From contig CBDCOW010000005.1 of the NCBI GenBank assembly GCA_965219875.1, positions 124,001 through 188,000 of the forward strand: a DNA stretch of 64,000 nt. Direction: 5' to 3'. Under the pieces are notes generated by a model. It was not told where the DNA came from. It searched no databases and saw only the letters and a list, made by a program, of their open reading frames with translations. Both the position numbers and the translations under genes were made by a program. Source of the DNA: DAOUKH01 sp965219875 (lineage in GTDB: Bacteria; Chloroflexota; Dehalococcoidia; SHYB01). The stretch's first letter is position 1; each line of letters begins with the position of its first letter. Shown here piece after piece: positions 16,261 through 24,420 of the stretch.

Positions 16261-16266
16261 ATTCTA
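16261..16266 (-). promoter_or_regulatory. Putative -10 box (TAGAAT) for the alcohol dehydrogenase gene
   Basis: TAGAAT on the reverse strand, 32 bases from the ATG. The same hexamer precedes three other reverse-strand genes in the window (19149, 24415, 31934). Confidence 0.4.
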
Positions 16267-16382
16267 GCCCAAGGGCGCGGGCTATGGAGTGGGGGGCGCG
16301 GGGGCTGCTAGCCCAAGACGGGGTGCCCCTTGACACGAGAGTTTTGGTAGACTGCGCACCACCCGCCGCCAAGGAGAGAACG

Positions 16383-17489
16383 TTGGTACAGTCGCTTGAA
16401 GGAATGGACTTGATTGACCGCGTACAAGAAGTCTCAAGCCGTGCGCAAAAGCGGCTGGACAAGATAGAGACGGAGGAGGCGACCAAGAACGCCCTGGTCA
16501 TGCCGTTCATCAACCATGTGCTCGGCTACAACGTCTTCGACCCGGCGGAGGTCGTACCCGAATTCACTGCCGATGTAGGCACGAAGAAGGGGGAGAAGGT
16601 CGACTACGCGATCTTGCAGGACGACGCGCCTGTCATTCTCTTCGAGTGCAAGAAGTATGGCACGGAGTTGGACAAGGACCATGCGTCACAGCTCTACCGC
16701 TACTTCAGCGTCACCCAAGCGCGGTTTGGTGTCCTGACCGACGGCATGACCTATTGGTTCTTCTCCGACCTCGAAGAGCCGAACAAGATGGACGGCAGAC
16801 CGTTCTTCGAGTTCAACCTGCTGGACTTCAACGACGCTGAGGTCGAGGAGCTTCGAAGGTTTTCCAAGGCGTCCTTCGACCTCGACCAGATCCTCAGTAC
16901 TGCCAAAGACCTCAAGTACACCCGTGAGATAAAGAGGCTTCTGGCAAAAGAGTGGGCCGAGCCTTCTGAAGAATTCGCCCGCTACTTCGCCGGTCAGATC
17001 TATGAGGGACGGCAAACGAAGGCGGTGATCGATCAGTTTTCCCGCGTTACGAAGAAAGCGCTCCAGCAATTCCTGGCTGATCGCGTCAACGACCGCCTGA
17101 AGTCCGCGTTGCAAGGCGATGCAGAGCAGGACGAGGGGCCGGAAGAGAGCCCACGAGCCTCTGAGCCTACGGTGGAGGAGACAGATCCCTCCGGTATCGT
17201 GACTACGGAAGATGAATTGCAGGGCTACTTTGTGATCAAGGCCATTGTCAGCCAAGACGTATCGGCCGCCCGCGTCGCTATCCGCGACACCAAGTCGTAT
17301 TGCGGCGTGCTACTCGACGACAACAACCGGAAGCCAATCTGTAGGCTCTTCTTCAACGGCGATCAGAAATACCTGGGACTCGTGAACGAAGACAAGTCTA
17401 TAGAGCGCGTGCCTATCGAGTCGATCGACAGCATCTTCCAGCATGCGGACCGGTTACGCGAAACCGTGCGTCGGTACGAGGCGCCGTAG
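16383..17489 (+). CDS. HsdR N-terminal-like (type I restriction R-type) nuclease domain protein
   Basis: About 368 residues from TTG 16383; AAGGAGA lies six bases before it. ATG 16404 is the alternative. The N-terminal half has VDYAILQDDAPVILFECKKYG, a PD-(D/E)XK-like core (Asp, Glu-Cys-Lys), then QLYRYFSVTQARFGVLTDGMTYWFF, a pattern of HsdR-N family stand-alone proteins. A Glu/Pro/Ser linker near residue 255 leads to a C-terminal domain (FVIKAIVSQDVSAARVAIRD) with VLLDDNNRKPICRLFFNG. No helicase, HsdM or HsdS gene adjoins, so it is not a complete type I system. Probably acquired. Confidence 0.75.
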   Translation: MVQSLEGMDLIDRVQEVSSRAQKRLDKIETEEATKNALVMPFINHVLGYNVFDPAEVVPEFTADVGTKKGEKVDYAILQDDAPVILFECKKYGTELDKDHASQLYRYFSVTQARFGVLTDGMTYWFFSDLEEPNKMDGRPFFEFNLLDFNDAEVEELRRFSKASFDLDQILSTAKDLKYTREIKRLLAKEWAEPSEEFARYFAGQIYEGRQTKAVIDQFSRVTKKALQQFLADRVNDRLKSALQGDAEQDEGPEESPRASEPTVEETDPSGIVTTEDELQGYFVIKAIVSQDVSAARVAIRDTKSYCGVLLDDNNRKPICRLFFNGDQKYLGLVNEDKSIERVPIESIDSIFQHADRLRETVRRYEAP

Positions 17490-17517
17490 GAGTAGCCGAG
17501 GGCCGCTCGGCCGGGCA

Positions 17518-17832
17518 CTACGCCAGCCGGGCGCGGGCCTTGGCGAGCTCGTAGGTCGATTGCAGGTTCATCCAGGTGTGGGCCGAGATGCCGAGGGCGC
17601 GTTCAAGCTGGATCGCGGTCTCCGCGGTGATGGCCTTCTTCCCGTTGACGATCTCGTTGATCGCCTTGAACGGCCGACCGGCGGCCTTGGCGAGCGCCGA
17701 CTGCGTCATCCCCCGCTCGGCGAGCTCTTCGGCGAGCAACGCTCCGGGGTGCGCCGCGACCTCCAGTGTCGGCGCTGCGGGGCCGTAGACCCGGCGCCCG
17801 CCCTGTGCAGTTTCCTTTGCTCTAGTTGTCAT
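17518..17832 (-). CDS. higA: HigA-type antitoxin (XRE helix-turn-helix)
   Basis: 104 residues. HPGALLAEELAERGMTQSALA and INEIVNGKKAITAETAIQLERALG form the HTH of HigA addiction antitoxins, followed by the usual SAHTWMNLQSTYELAKAR end. It overlaps the toxin gene by 11 bases, and toxin-first order is normal for higBA. It should neutralise the toxin and repress the promoter upstream of it. Confidence 0.9.
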   Translation of the reverse strand: MTTRAKETAQGGRRVYGPAAPTLEVAAHPGALLAEELAERGMTQSALAKAAGRPFKAINEIVNGKKAITAETAIQLERALGISAHTWMNLQSTYELAKARARLA

Positions 17833-18115
17833 GGTAGTCCTCCACCGATTCGATCACGCATTCGGTCTCGCCTAGAACTGTGAACACTATCCGCCAGTTT
17901 TGGTTCAGCTTGAGGGCCCACTCCCCCGCTCGTGCGCCTTTGAGTGCGTGGATCCTGAGCGATTGGATCTTTCTCAACTCCAAGAAGGTCGCCGCTGCCT
18001 GTATCACCTGAAGCCGCTCGATATAGCGCGCTCCCATGTCGCCGAACTGCCGCTTGGAATCCTGTAGGCTCTGGGCTGCTTGCTGAAGTCTCCTCGAGGC
18101 GAAGTAAGTGTCCAC
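17822..18115 (-). CDS. higB: HigB/RelE-type toxin
   Basis: 97 residues, starting at GTG 18115 with GAAGGAG seven bases upstream. The C-terminal half has IQSLRIHALKGARAGEWALKLNQNWRIVFTV, which matches the RelE/HigB (ParE superfamily) fold with its basic active-site residues. These toxins cleave mRNA on the ribosome. It is paired with the overlapping HigA gene. Confidence 0.85.
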   Translation of the reverse strand: MDTYFASRRLQQAAQSLQDSKRQFGDMGARYIERLQVIQAAATFLELRKIQSLRIHALKGARAGEWALKLNQNWRIVFTVLGETECVIESVEDYHDN

Positions 18116-18140
18116 TTGCTGGCTCCTTCATCTAAAATAT

Positions 18141-18156
18141 TCATACCACAGTATGA
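18141..18156 (-). promoter_or_regulatory. Operator palindrome of higBA
   Basis: TCATAC-CACA-GTATGA is a perfect 6-bp inverted repeat 26 bases upstream of the higB GTG. It sits in AT-rich sequence where the promoter must lie and is the likely HigA binding site. Confidence 0.6.
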
Positions 18157-18207
18157 CACATAGACACCTAATCCCGCAACCGGACGCCTAGGGGTCGAGG
18201 ACTGGGT

Positions 18208-19107
18208 TTAGCCCAACACTGGGTGGCCGGGGAGTACGCGGTCGGTGAAGCCGAAGACGCCGCCGAAGGCCTGGGCGGGGTCGAGCTCGAAGGTGTGGCC
18301 GCCGCGGTCGCGGATGGTGAGGCCGTAGCGCTCGGCGTGCTCCCTGGCGGAGGCGAGGTCGCGCACCTTGAAGGTGAAGGCGTAGACGATGGGGCCGTGC
18401 TCCGCCATGTGCTTGGCGATGTCCGACGACGGATCGACGGGGTGGGCGAGCTCGATGATCGAGTCGGCGATGGCGTAGTAGCGGCTGAGGGTGCCCTTCT
18501 CCTCGTACCGCTCCTCGTGGACAAGGGTGCAGCCGAGGAGGTCCTCGTAGAACCGCGAGGCGCCGTCGAGGTCGGCGACGACGACGGTCGAATGGCTCAG
18601 GCCCTCGACGCCGAGGGGGTGCCGGTCGCTCCAGTAGGAGGCGTCCCACCAGGAGCGGCGGCGGGGGTCGTGGAAGCCGGGGTCGTCCTCGATGAACTCA
18701 AAGAGCGTGCCGTGGGCGTCCTTGGGATGAGGCACGAAGAAGCGAAAGTCCTCGTCGGGCAGCTCCTTGACCTGAGCGCCGCCGGGCAGCGCCACCCGCA
18801 CGCCGTTGTCCAGCAGGTGTTGGGCGAGCCCGCGGATGTCCTCGACCCAGAAGGCGATGTTGATGAAGTGCGCGCCGTGGCGCTTGAGGAAGCGGGCGGA
18901 GGGCGCGTCGCCGTTGGGGTCGACGGGGGCCAGGGTTTCAAGCGAGAAGGTGCCGCCCATGAGGTTGGCGCCGTTGCGGCTGCCCTCGAATTCGAGGAAC
19001 TGCGCCTCGTAGACCCAGCTTCCCAGAAAGTCGTGGTAGAACTTGCCCGCTTCGAGCACGTCGGGGACGACGTTCGAGCCGTGGAAGAGTTTGACGATCT
19101 TGTGCAT
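18208..19107 (-). CDS. Two-domain VOC (glyoxalase/dioxygenase fold) protein
   Basis: 299 residues with two vicinal-oxygen-chelate modules. Module 1 runs from the N-terminus (KLFHGSNVVPDVLEAGKFYHDFLG) to about residue 140 (LFEFIEDDPGF); module 2 from about residue 165 (GLSHSTVVVADLDGASRFYEDLLG) to the end. Candidate metal ligands include HGSNVV, HFINIAFWVED, the His in SHSTVVV and the Glu in HTFELDP. VOC enzymes include extradiol dioxygenases, epimerases and lyases; the substrate is not evident. AGGAGACGG precedes the ATG. The gene is next to a CaiB fusion. Confidence 0.8.
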   Translation of the reverse strand: MHKIVKLFHGSNVVPDVLEAGKFYHDFLGSWVYEAQFLEFEGSRNGANLMGGTFSLETLAPVDPNGDAPSARFLKRHGAHFINIAFWVEDIRGLAQHLLDNGVRVALPGGAQVKELPDEDFRFFVPHPKDAHGTLFEFIEDDPGFHDPRRRSWWDASYWSDRHPLGVEGLSHSTVVVADLDGASRFYEDLLGCTLVHEERYEEKGTLSRYYAIADSIIELAHPVDPSSDIAKHMAEHGPIVYAFTFKVRDLASAREHAERYGLTIRDRGGHTFELDPAQAFGGVFGFTDRVLPGHPVLG

Positions 19108-19148
19108 GGGCCGTCTCCTGGCCGGCGGACGCGCCGGACACTCGGCGC

Positions 19149-19154
19149 ATTCTA
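19149..19154 (-). promoter_or_regulatory. Putative -10 box (TAGAAT) for the VOC gene
   Basis: GGGTAGAATGCGCC context on the reverse strand, nearly the same as at 31934-31939. It lies 42 bases before the ATG. Confidence 0.4.
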
Positions 19155-19183
19155 CCCGCGGGAGGCGCGCCGCGCACGCGGGG

Positions 19184-21595
19184 CTAGTCGGCGTAGAGGA
19201 CGACGGGGGCGGGAATGGTGGGCGGCGGCATGTCGGCGACGAGGCCGCTGTCGTACAGCTCCCGTATGCGCTCCTCGGAGAGGCCGAGCAGGCCGCGCAG
19301 GATCTCCGCGTTGTGCTCGCCGTAGAGCGGCGACGGCATCCGTATCCGCGCCGGCGACCCGGAGAGCTTCCACGGCACCCCCGGCATTGGCCACACGCCC
19401 ATTTCGGCGTGAGGGACGCGCTCGTAGAAGCCGCGCGCGTGGAAGTGGAGGTTGCTCACCAGCTCCCAGTTTTCGAGCACGGGCGCGGCGGCGACGCCGT
19501 GGCGTTGCAGCGTCTCGGCGGACTCGTGGTGGTCGAAGCCGGAGGTCCAGGCGGCGATGGCCTCGTCGATCTCGTCGTGGCGCGCGCGTCGCTCCTCGAC
19601 GGAGGCGAGGGCGGGCTCGGCGAGCGCGGTGGCGCCGATCAGGGCGGCTAGGTTCGCCCACTCCTCGTCCGACCGCACGCAGAGCGCGACCCAGGAGTCC
19701 TCGCCCATCGCTAGATAGCAGCCCTGCGGCGCGAAGAGGCGGTGCCGATTGCCCCGCCGCTCGGGGAGGACGCCGGACGCCTGGTACTCAATTAGCGGCT
19801 CGGCGAAGAAGATGATGCCGTTCTCTTCGAGCGACAGGTCGACGTACTGGCCCTCACCGGTGCGCTCGCGGTGTTCCAGCGCGGCGAGGGCCGCGACGGC
19901 GGTGTGCGCCGCGGTGATGGGGTCGGCGTAGAACATGCCGGTGTGGTAGGGGCGGGACTCGTCGCGGTAGCCCATGACGGAGGAGAGCCCGCACGACGCC
20001 TCGATGTTGGCGCCGAAGGCCACGTAGTCCCGCGCTGGGCCGGTGTGCCCGAAGGCCGAGATCGCCGCCATGATGAGGCGGGGGTTGACCTCCCGCAGGG
20101 TCTCGTACTCCAGCCCCAGGTTGGTCATGACGCGGGGGCTGTTGTTCTCGATGAAGACGTCGGCCTCGCGGATGAGGTCGAGGAAGACGGCGCGGCCCTC
20201 CGGCGCGGAGACGTCCAGGGTGAGCGAGCGCTTGTTCCGGTGGAGCTTGTTGAAATACGGCGAGCGGTTGTAGTGGTGCTTCAGAGGCTGCTTGCCGGGG
20301 TAAATCACGGTGCGCCCCAACGGCCGGTTGGGGTTTTCGACCTTGATCACGTCGGCGCCCAAGTCGCCGAGGAGACGGCCGGCGTAGGGTCCCGCCCAAT
20401 TGCCGGTGATCTCGACGACCCGCACGCCGGTAAGGGGGAGCTTGGCCTCGGCGTAGCCCTCCGGCGGCACGGGGCGCGGACGCGGTGCTCGCACGGGCCA
20501 GCCCCCGGTCTGACTGTCTGGGGGCGGCACCGGCTTGTGGACCGAAGCCGGACTGCGGCTGAGCTTGTAGGGGAAGCCGGGGAAGGTCATGGGCTCGCTG
20601 TCGGCGCCCTCGCCCTCAATCCACCAATCGCGGGCGCGAATGACCGGAGAGCGCAGCAGGTCGGCGGCGTCGTAGACCGGCGTCGCCGGAATCCGGACCT
20701 CCTGTGAACGAGCGAAGACCTCCTCCTTGGTGTGAACGAGGATCCAATCGGCGAGGAGTTGGGCAAGATAGTCCCCGTGCTCCTTCCACCCCTCCCGCGT
20801 GGCGAAGCGGGGATCGTCGGCGAGGTCGGGGCGCTCGACGAGGGTGAACAGCGCGGGGTCGAAGCGCGGCACCATGAAGCGCACCCAGCCGTCGGCGCAG
20901 CGCAGGGGCTCGGCCTTCCTCCGGCGCTCGACGATGCCCTGGTGCGTCCAGTTGCCCAGCGTCCAGATGTGCGCCGAGAGGAGCGCCTCGACGGCGGCGA
21001 CGTCCACGTGCTGGCCGCGCCCCGTGATCGCGGCCCAGCGCAGCGCCGCCAGCGAGGCCACCGCCGCCTGAGCGCCGGCGTGGAACATCGACTGGTTGTA
21101 GGGCACCATCAGCGGCTCTCTGGAGGCGTCGCCGCCGAAGAAGAGGTAGCCGCCTAGGGCCCAGTCCACGATCTCCTCACTCTCCCATTGGGCGTAGGGG
21201 CCGTCCTGGCCGAAGTGCGTGATCGAGGTGAGGGTCAGCGAGGGGTTCAGCGAGACAAGGTCCTCGAAGGCGAGACCCAGCGCGGCGAGCTTGCCCGGCT
21301 TGCCGCTCTCGACGACGAGATCGGCACCGGCGGCAAGCTCCCGGAAACGGACGCGCCCCGCCTCGTCGGCGAGATCGATGGCCACGCGCTCTTTGTTGCC
21401 GCCGAGATAGGCGAAGAGCGCACCGGGGCGGTCCACGGCGGCGGCCGGCGGCAGACGCCGCAGCGGATGGCCCGCCGGTGGCTCGCCGATGAGCACGTCG
21501 GCCCCGAGGTCGGCGAGCAGGCGCGTGCAATACGACCCCGCGACGTTCGTACTTATGTCAAGGACGCGGAGGCCCACCAGCGCGAGCGGCGGCAC
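19184..21595 (-). CDS. Double CaiB/BaiF family CoA-transferase (two fused domains)
   Basis: 803 residues, about twice the usual length of a class III CoA-transferase. Domain 1 begins GLRVLDISTNVAGSYCTRLLADLGADV and ends near residue 370. A proline-rich linker (KPVPPPDSQTGGW) leads to domain 2, beginning GVRVVEITGNWAGPYAGRLLGDLGADVIKVE. Each has a YVDLSLEE- or HVDVAAVE-like segment typical of the fold. The enzymes move CoA between acyl-CoA and free acids. GTG 21595 lies two bases after the MaoC gene stop, so the two are probably translationally coupled and act in one acyl-CoA pathway. Confidence 0.9.
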   Translation of the reverse strand: MPPLALVGLRVLDISTNVAGSYCTRLLADLGADVLIGEPPAGHPLRRLPPAAAVDRPGALFAYLGGNKERVAIDLADEAGRVRFRELAAGADLVVESGKPGKLAALGLAFEDLVSLNPSLTLTSITHFGQDGPYAQWESEEIVDWALGGYLFFGGDASREPLMVPYNQSMFHAGAQAAVASLAALRWAAITGRGQHVDVAAVEALLSAHIWTLGNWTHQGIVERRRKAEPLRCADGWVRFMVPRFDPALFTLVERPDLADDPRFATREGWKEHGDYLAQLLADWILVHTKEEVFARSQEVRIPATPVYDAADLLRSPVIRARDWWIEGEGADSEPMTFPGFPYKLSRSPASVHKPVPPPDSQTGGWPVRAPRPRPVPPEGYAEAKLPLTGVRVVEITGNWAGPYAGRLLGDLGADVIKVENPNRPLGRTVIYPGKQPLKHHYNRSPYFNKLHRNKRSLTLDVSAPEGRAVFLDLIREADVFIENNSPRVMTNLGLEYETLREVNPRLIMAAISAFGHTGPARDYVAFGANIEASCGLSSVMGYRDESRPYHTGMFYADPITAAHTAVAALAALEHRERTGEGQYVDLSLEENGIIFFAEPLIEYQASGVLPERRGNRHRLFAPQGCYLAMGEDSWVALCVRSDEEWANLAALIGATALAEPALASVEERRARHDEIDEAIAAWTSGFDHHESAETLQRHGVAAAPVLENWELVSNLHFHARGFYERVPHAEMGVWPMPGVPWKLSGSPARIRMPSPLYGEHNAEILRGLLGLSEERIRELYDSGLVADMPPPTIPAPVVLYAD

Positions 21596-21597
21596 GG

Positions 21598-22743
21598 CTA
21601 TGCGTTCCGCAGGGGCAGGCGGACCTTGGCCTTGCCGGCCACGGTGACCTCGCCGCGCTGGTTCTCACCCCAGACGTCGAGCGCGGCGAGCGGCTCCCCG
21701 TCCACAATCTCCTTGCCGGTGACCTTGCCCTTGCACCAGGTCGCGTCGCCGAGAAGGTTGAACTTGGTGAACTTGACCTCGACGGCCCGCACGAAGCCGT
21801 CGTCGCCGCACCAATTGGTAAGGGCGTGGACGATCCAGCCGAAGCGCTGTGCCCCGATGTCGTAGGCCGAGGGCGCGCCGACCTCGCGGGCCAGGGCACG
21901 GTCCCAGTGGGCGCGCATGGGGAAGTCGGGGGCGTTGGTGGCGCGGTCGGGGACGTTGGCCTTGGGGTGTTCTTGCACGTAGCGCTGGGCGATTTCGGAG
22001 GCGAGTAAGAAGGGGCCGCCCCAGCCCGCATGGAACGCCACCATCTCGCATTGCGATAGTGGGCCCTTCACCACGTGGGGAATTTCGTCGCCGACGCGCA
22101 CGTCCTCGAAGTAGCGCGGCTCAGCGCCGCGCCGCTCCTCGCGGGCGACGTCGGCGTGGAGTTTGGCCAAGGCCTCTTCGGTCCACACGTACTCCTCGAA
22201 CGCCTTGAATTTGCCGCGCTTGCGGGACGTCGAGCGCTCGGTGTTGAGGAAGCTCTGCCGTTGGGTGGCGACGATCCGCCCGTGCTGGTTGTAGAACTCC
22301 TTGAGGGCGATGTCCTCGATGCTGCGGCCGGCCATCTCGCTGGTGTGCTCGATGATCGATTCGACCCGAGATTCGGCGCGAAGCTCGTCGTTGCGGCGAA
22401 TCGGCTCGCAAAACTCCCACGCGTCGCCCGCCCAGAAGCGGTGGACCCCAGCGAAACCGCGAAAACCACCCGATCCGCGGCCTCCGGCGATGGTTCCCAT
22501 GGTGACGCTAGTCAAGAAACTCGGCGGGGCGATGATGGTGCCGTGCCGGCTCTTCGCCCCGTACTCCGGATCGCACCACAGCGGGTTGTCGTCGCCGATA
22601 CCGTGGGCCCAGTGACGGATGCTGTCGCGGGAGGCTTCGGTGTTCCACCCGCCGGTGATGTGGGTCACCTCGCCGAGGCGGGACCGGGCCCTGGCGATGG
22701 CTTCGTCGGTCAGCCTAGCATTGACGTTGAGGTCTACGGTCAT
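21598..22743 (-). CDS. MaoC-type dehydratase, fused N- and C-terminal hot-dog domains
   Basis: 381 residues. The N-terminal half (SRDSIRHWAHGIGDDNPLWCDPEYG, HGTIIAPPSFLTS) is the FAS1-like/MaoC N-terminal dehydratase domain. The C-terminal half (RYFEDVRVGDEIPHVVKGPLS, then APSAYDIGAQRFGWIVHALTNW and FNLLGDATWCKGKVTGKEI) is the second hot-dog domain. It probably hydrates or dehydrates an acyl-CoA whose CoA is supplied by the downstream CaiB fusion. A split two-gene version of this protein lies at 33850-34807. Confidence 0.85.
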   Translation of the reverse strand: MTVDLNVNARLTDEAIARARSRLGEVTHITGGWNTEASRDSIRHWAHGIGDDNPLWCDPEYGAKSRHGTIIAPPSFLTSVTMGTIAGGRGSGGFRGFAGVHRFWAGDAWEFCEPIRRNDELRAESRVESIIEHTSEMAGRSIEDIALKEFYNQHGRIVATQRQSFLNTERSTSRKRGKFKAFEEYVWTEEALAKLHADVAREERRGAEPRYFEDVRVGDEIPHVVKGPLSQCEMVAFHAGWGGPFLLASEIAQRYVQEHPKANVPDRATNAPDFPMRAHWDRALAREVGAPSAYDIGAQRFGWIVHALTNWCGDDGFVRAVEVKFTKFNLLGDATWCKGKVTGKEIVDGEPLAALDVWGENQRGEVTVAGKAKVRLPLRNA

Positions 22744-22806
22744 CGCATCATCCCTCGGCGGGCCGAAACACAGAAGCCGCCGCGCCCAAGGATAGCGGAA
22801 CGGCGG

Positions 22807-24390
22807 CTATCGCTGCGAGCGGGCGCCCGGCGGCGCGGGGGTCTCGTCGTCGTAGTATTGCTCCCGCGCGGGCATGAACTTCGCCACGAGGAGCGCGCCC
22901 AGGAAGGCTATGCCGCTGCCGGCGAGCACGGCGTAGCCGAGGGCGTCGGCGAAGGCGGCGCGGGCGGCGAGGTCGAGCGCCGCGCCGGCGGGGCCGTCGA
23001 GGGTTCCGGCGATTCGCGTGGCCGCGCCGATGGAGTCGCGGGCGGGCTCGACTTGGGCCGGTAAGACGCCGCCGATGCTATCCAGCGACGACGATACGTT
23101 CCTGGAGTAGAGAGAGGCGAAGATGGAACCGATCACGGCGACGCCCAACGCTCCGCCGACCTGCCTCACCACGTCGTTCATCGCCGAGCCGACTCCGGCG
23201 TCTGACCGCGGCACCGCGCCCATGACGGCGTTGGTCGACGGCGCAATGATGAGCCCCATCGACAGCGAAATAGAGAGGATCACGGGGCCGATGACCGCGT
23301 AGGAGGTATCGACGTCGTACACGTTGATCACGGCTAGCGCGCCCGCAAGCATCAGCAGGCCCATCGTGACCGTCTGTTTCGTCCCGATCCGCTCGTTGAG
23401 CCGCTGCCCAACCCGGGAGCCAATGGCGACTCCCGCCGCGATGGGGAGGAGGGCCGTCCCAGCCTCCAGCGGAGAGAAGCCCTTCACGAATTGCAGGTAC
23501 TGCGTCATGCCGAACGCCATCCCCAGCAGGGCAAAGAAGGCGCACCCCAGCGCCGCGGCGCCCGCGGTGAAGCGGGGGCGTCGGAAGAAACGGAAGTCCA
23601 ACAGCGGATGAGGCGTGCGAAGCTCGTGGACGGCGAAGGCGAGGGCCAGCGCCACCGAGGCCACAAATCCGCCGATGACGAGTGGGGCCGTCCACCCCGC
23701 CGCGGGCGCTTCGATGATCGCGAAGACAAGGATGGCGACCGCACCGGTGGAGAGGACGGCGCCCGGTAGATCGAGCGGGCGTCGCACGGGGTCCTTGCTC
23801 TCGGGCACAAGCCGTGCCCCCAAGGCGAGTGCGGCGAGGGTGAAGGGGATATTGATCAGAAAGACCGCCTGCCACGAGAAGGCCTCGATCAGCGCACCGC
23901 CCACCAGCGGGCCGAGCCCAAGGCCCATGCCGCCTACCGCGGCCCACGTCGCGATCGCCTTGGCCCGTTCGGGACCCACGAACACATCGGTGATGATCGA
24001 CAACGTCGACGGCATGATCATCGCGCCGCCCACGCCCATGAGGGCCCGGGCCGCGATGACTTGGCCGGCAGTCTCGGCGAAGATGGCGCCAAACGCCGCC
24101 GCACTGAAGAGCACGAGCCCAAGGCGCAGCATCATCGCGCGCCCATGGCGGTCTCCCAGGCTCCCCATCGTCAGCAGCAGGCCCGCGAAGACGAGGATGT
24201 AGGAGTCGACCATCCATTGGAGAGTCGAGGCGCTCGCGTCGAACTCGCGCTGCAGCGTCGGGATCGCCACGTTCAGGACGGTGTTGTCCATCCCGATGAT
24301 CACGAGACTCAGGGATAGCGTCCCCAGAGTCCACCAGCGCAGGGGGCTCTCTCGAAGCTCCTCGGAGCTGAGCGCGCGCAGTCTGATCAA
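22807..24390 (-). CDS. DHA2-type MFS drug/proton antiporter (14 TM)
   Basis: 527 residues with about 14 hydrophobic segments. Motif A is GSLGDRHGRAMM after TM2. The antiporter motif C pattern is GGMGLGLGPLVGGAL. The early GMDNTVLNVAIPTLQREF is typical of EmrB/QacA exporters. TTG 24390 is used as start: the resulting N-terminus (IRLRALSSEELRESPLRWW) aligns with that of the upstream paralog. The likely -10 TAGAAT overlaps the stop codon of the upstream paralog. Substrates unknown. Confidence 0.9.
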   Translation of the reverse strand: MIRLRALSSEELRESPLRWWTLGTLSLSLVIIGMDNTVLNVAIPTLQREFDASASTLQWMVDSYILVFAGLLLTMGSLGDRHGRAMMLRLGLVLFSAAAFGAIFAETAGQVIAARALMGVGGAMIMPSTLSIITDVFVGPERAKAIATWAAVGGMGLGLGPLVGGALIEAFSWQAVFLINIPFTLAALALGARLVPESKDPVRRPLDLPGAVLSTGAVAILVFAIIEAPAAGWTAPLVIGGFVASVALALAFAVHELRTPHPLLDFRFFRRPRFTAGAAALGCAFFALLGMAFGMTQYLQFVKGFSPLEAGTALLPIAAGVAIGSRVGQRLNERIGTKQTVTMGLLMLAGALAVINVYDVDTSYAVIGPVILSISLSMGLIIAPSTNAVMGAVPRSDAGVGSAMNDVVRQVGGALGVAVIGSIFASLYSRNVSSSLDSIGGVLPAQVEPARDSIGAATRIAGTLDGPAGAALDLAARAAFADALGYAVLAGSGIAFLGALLVAKFMPAREQYYDDETPAPPGARSQR

Positions 24391-24414
24391 GCCGCGACTT
24401 CCATGCCGGCCCCT

Positions 24415-24420
24415 ATTCTA
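24415..24420 (-). promoter_or_regulatory. Putative -10 box (TAGAAT) overlapping the stop codon of the upstream MFS gene
   Basis: The TAG of this hexamer is the stop codon of the 24418-25977 gene. A start about seven bases later supports the TTG at 24390 as initiation codon for the second exporter. Confidence 0.35.
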
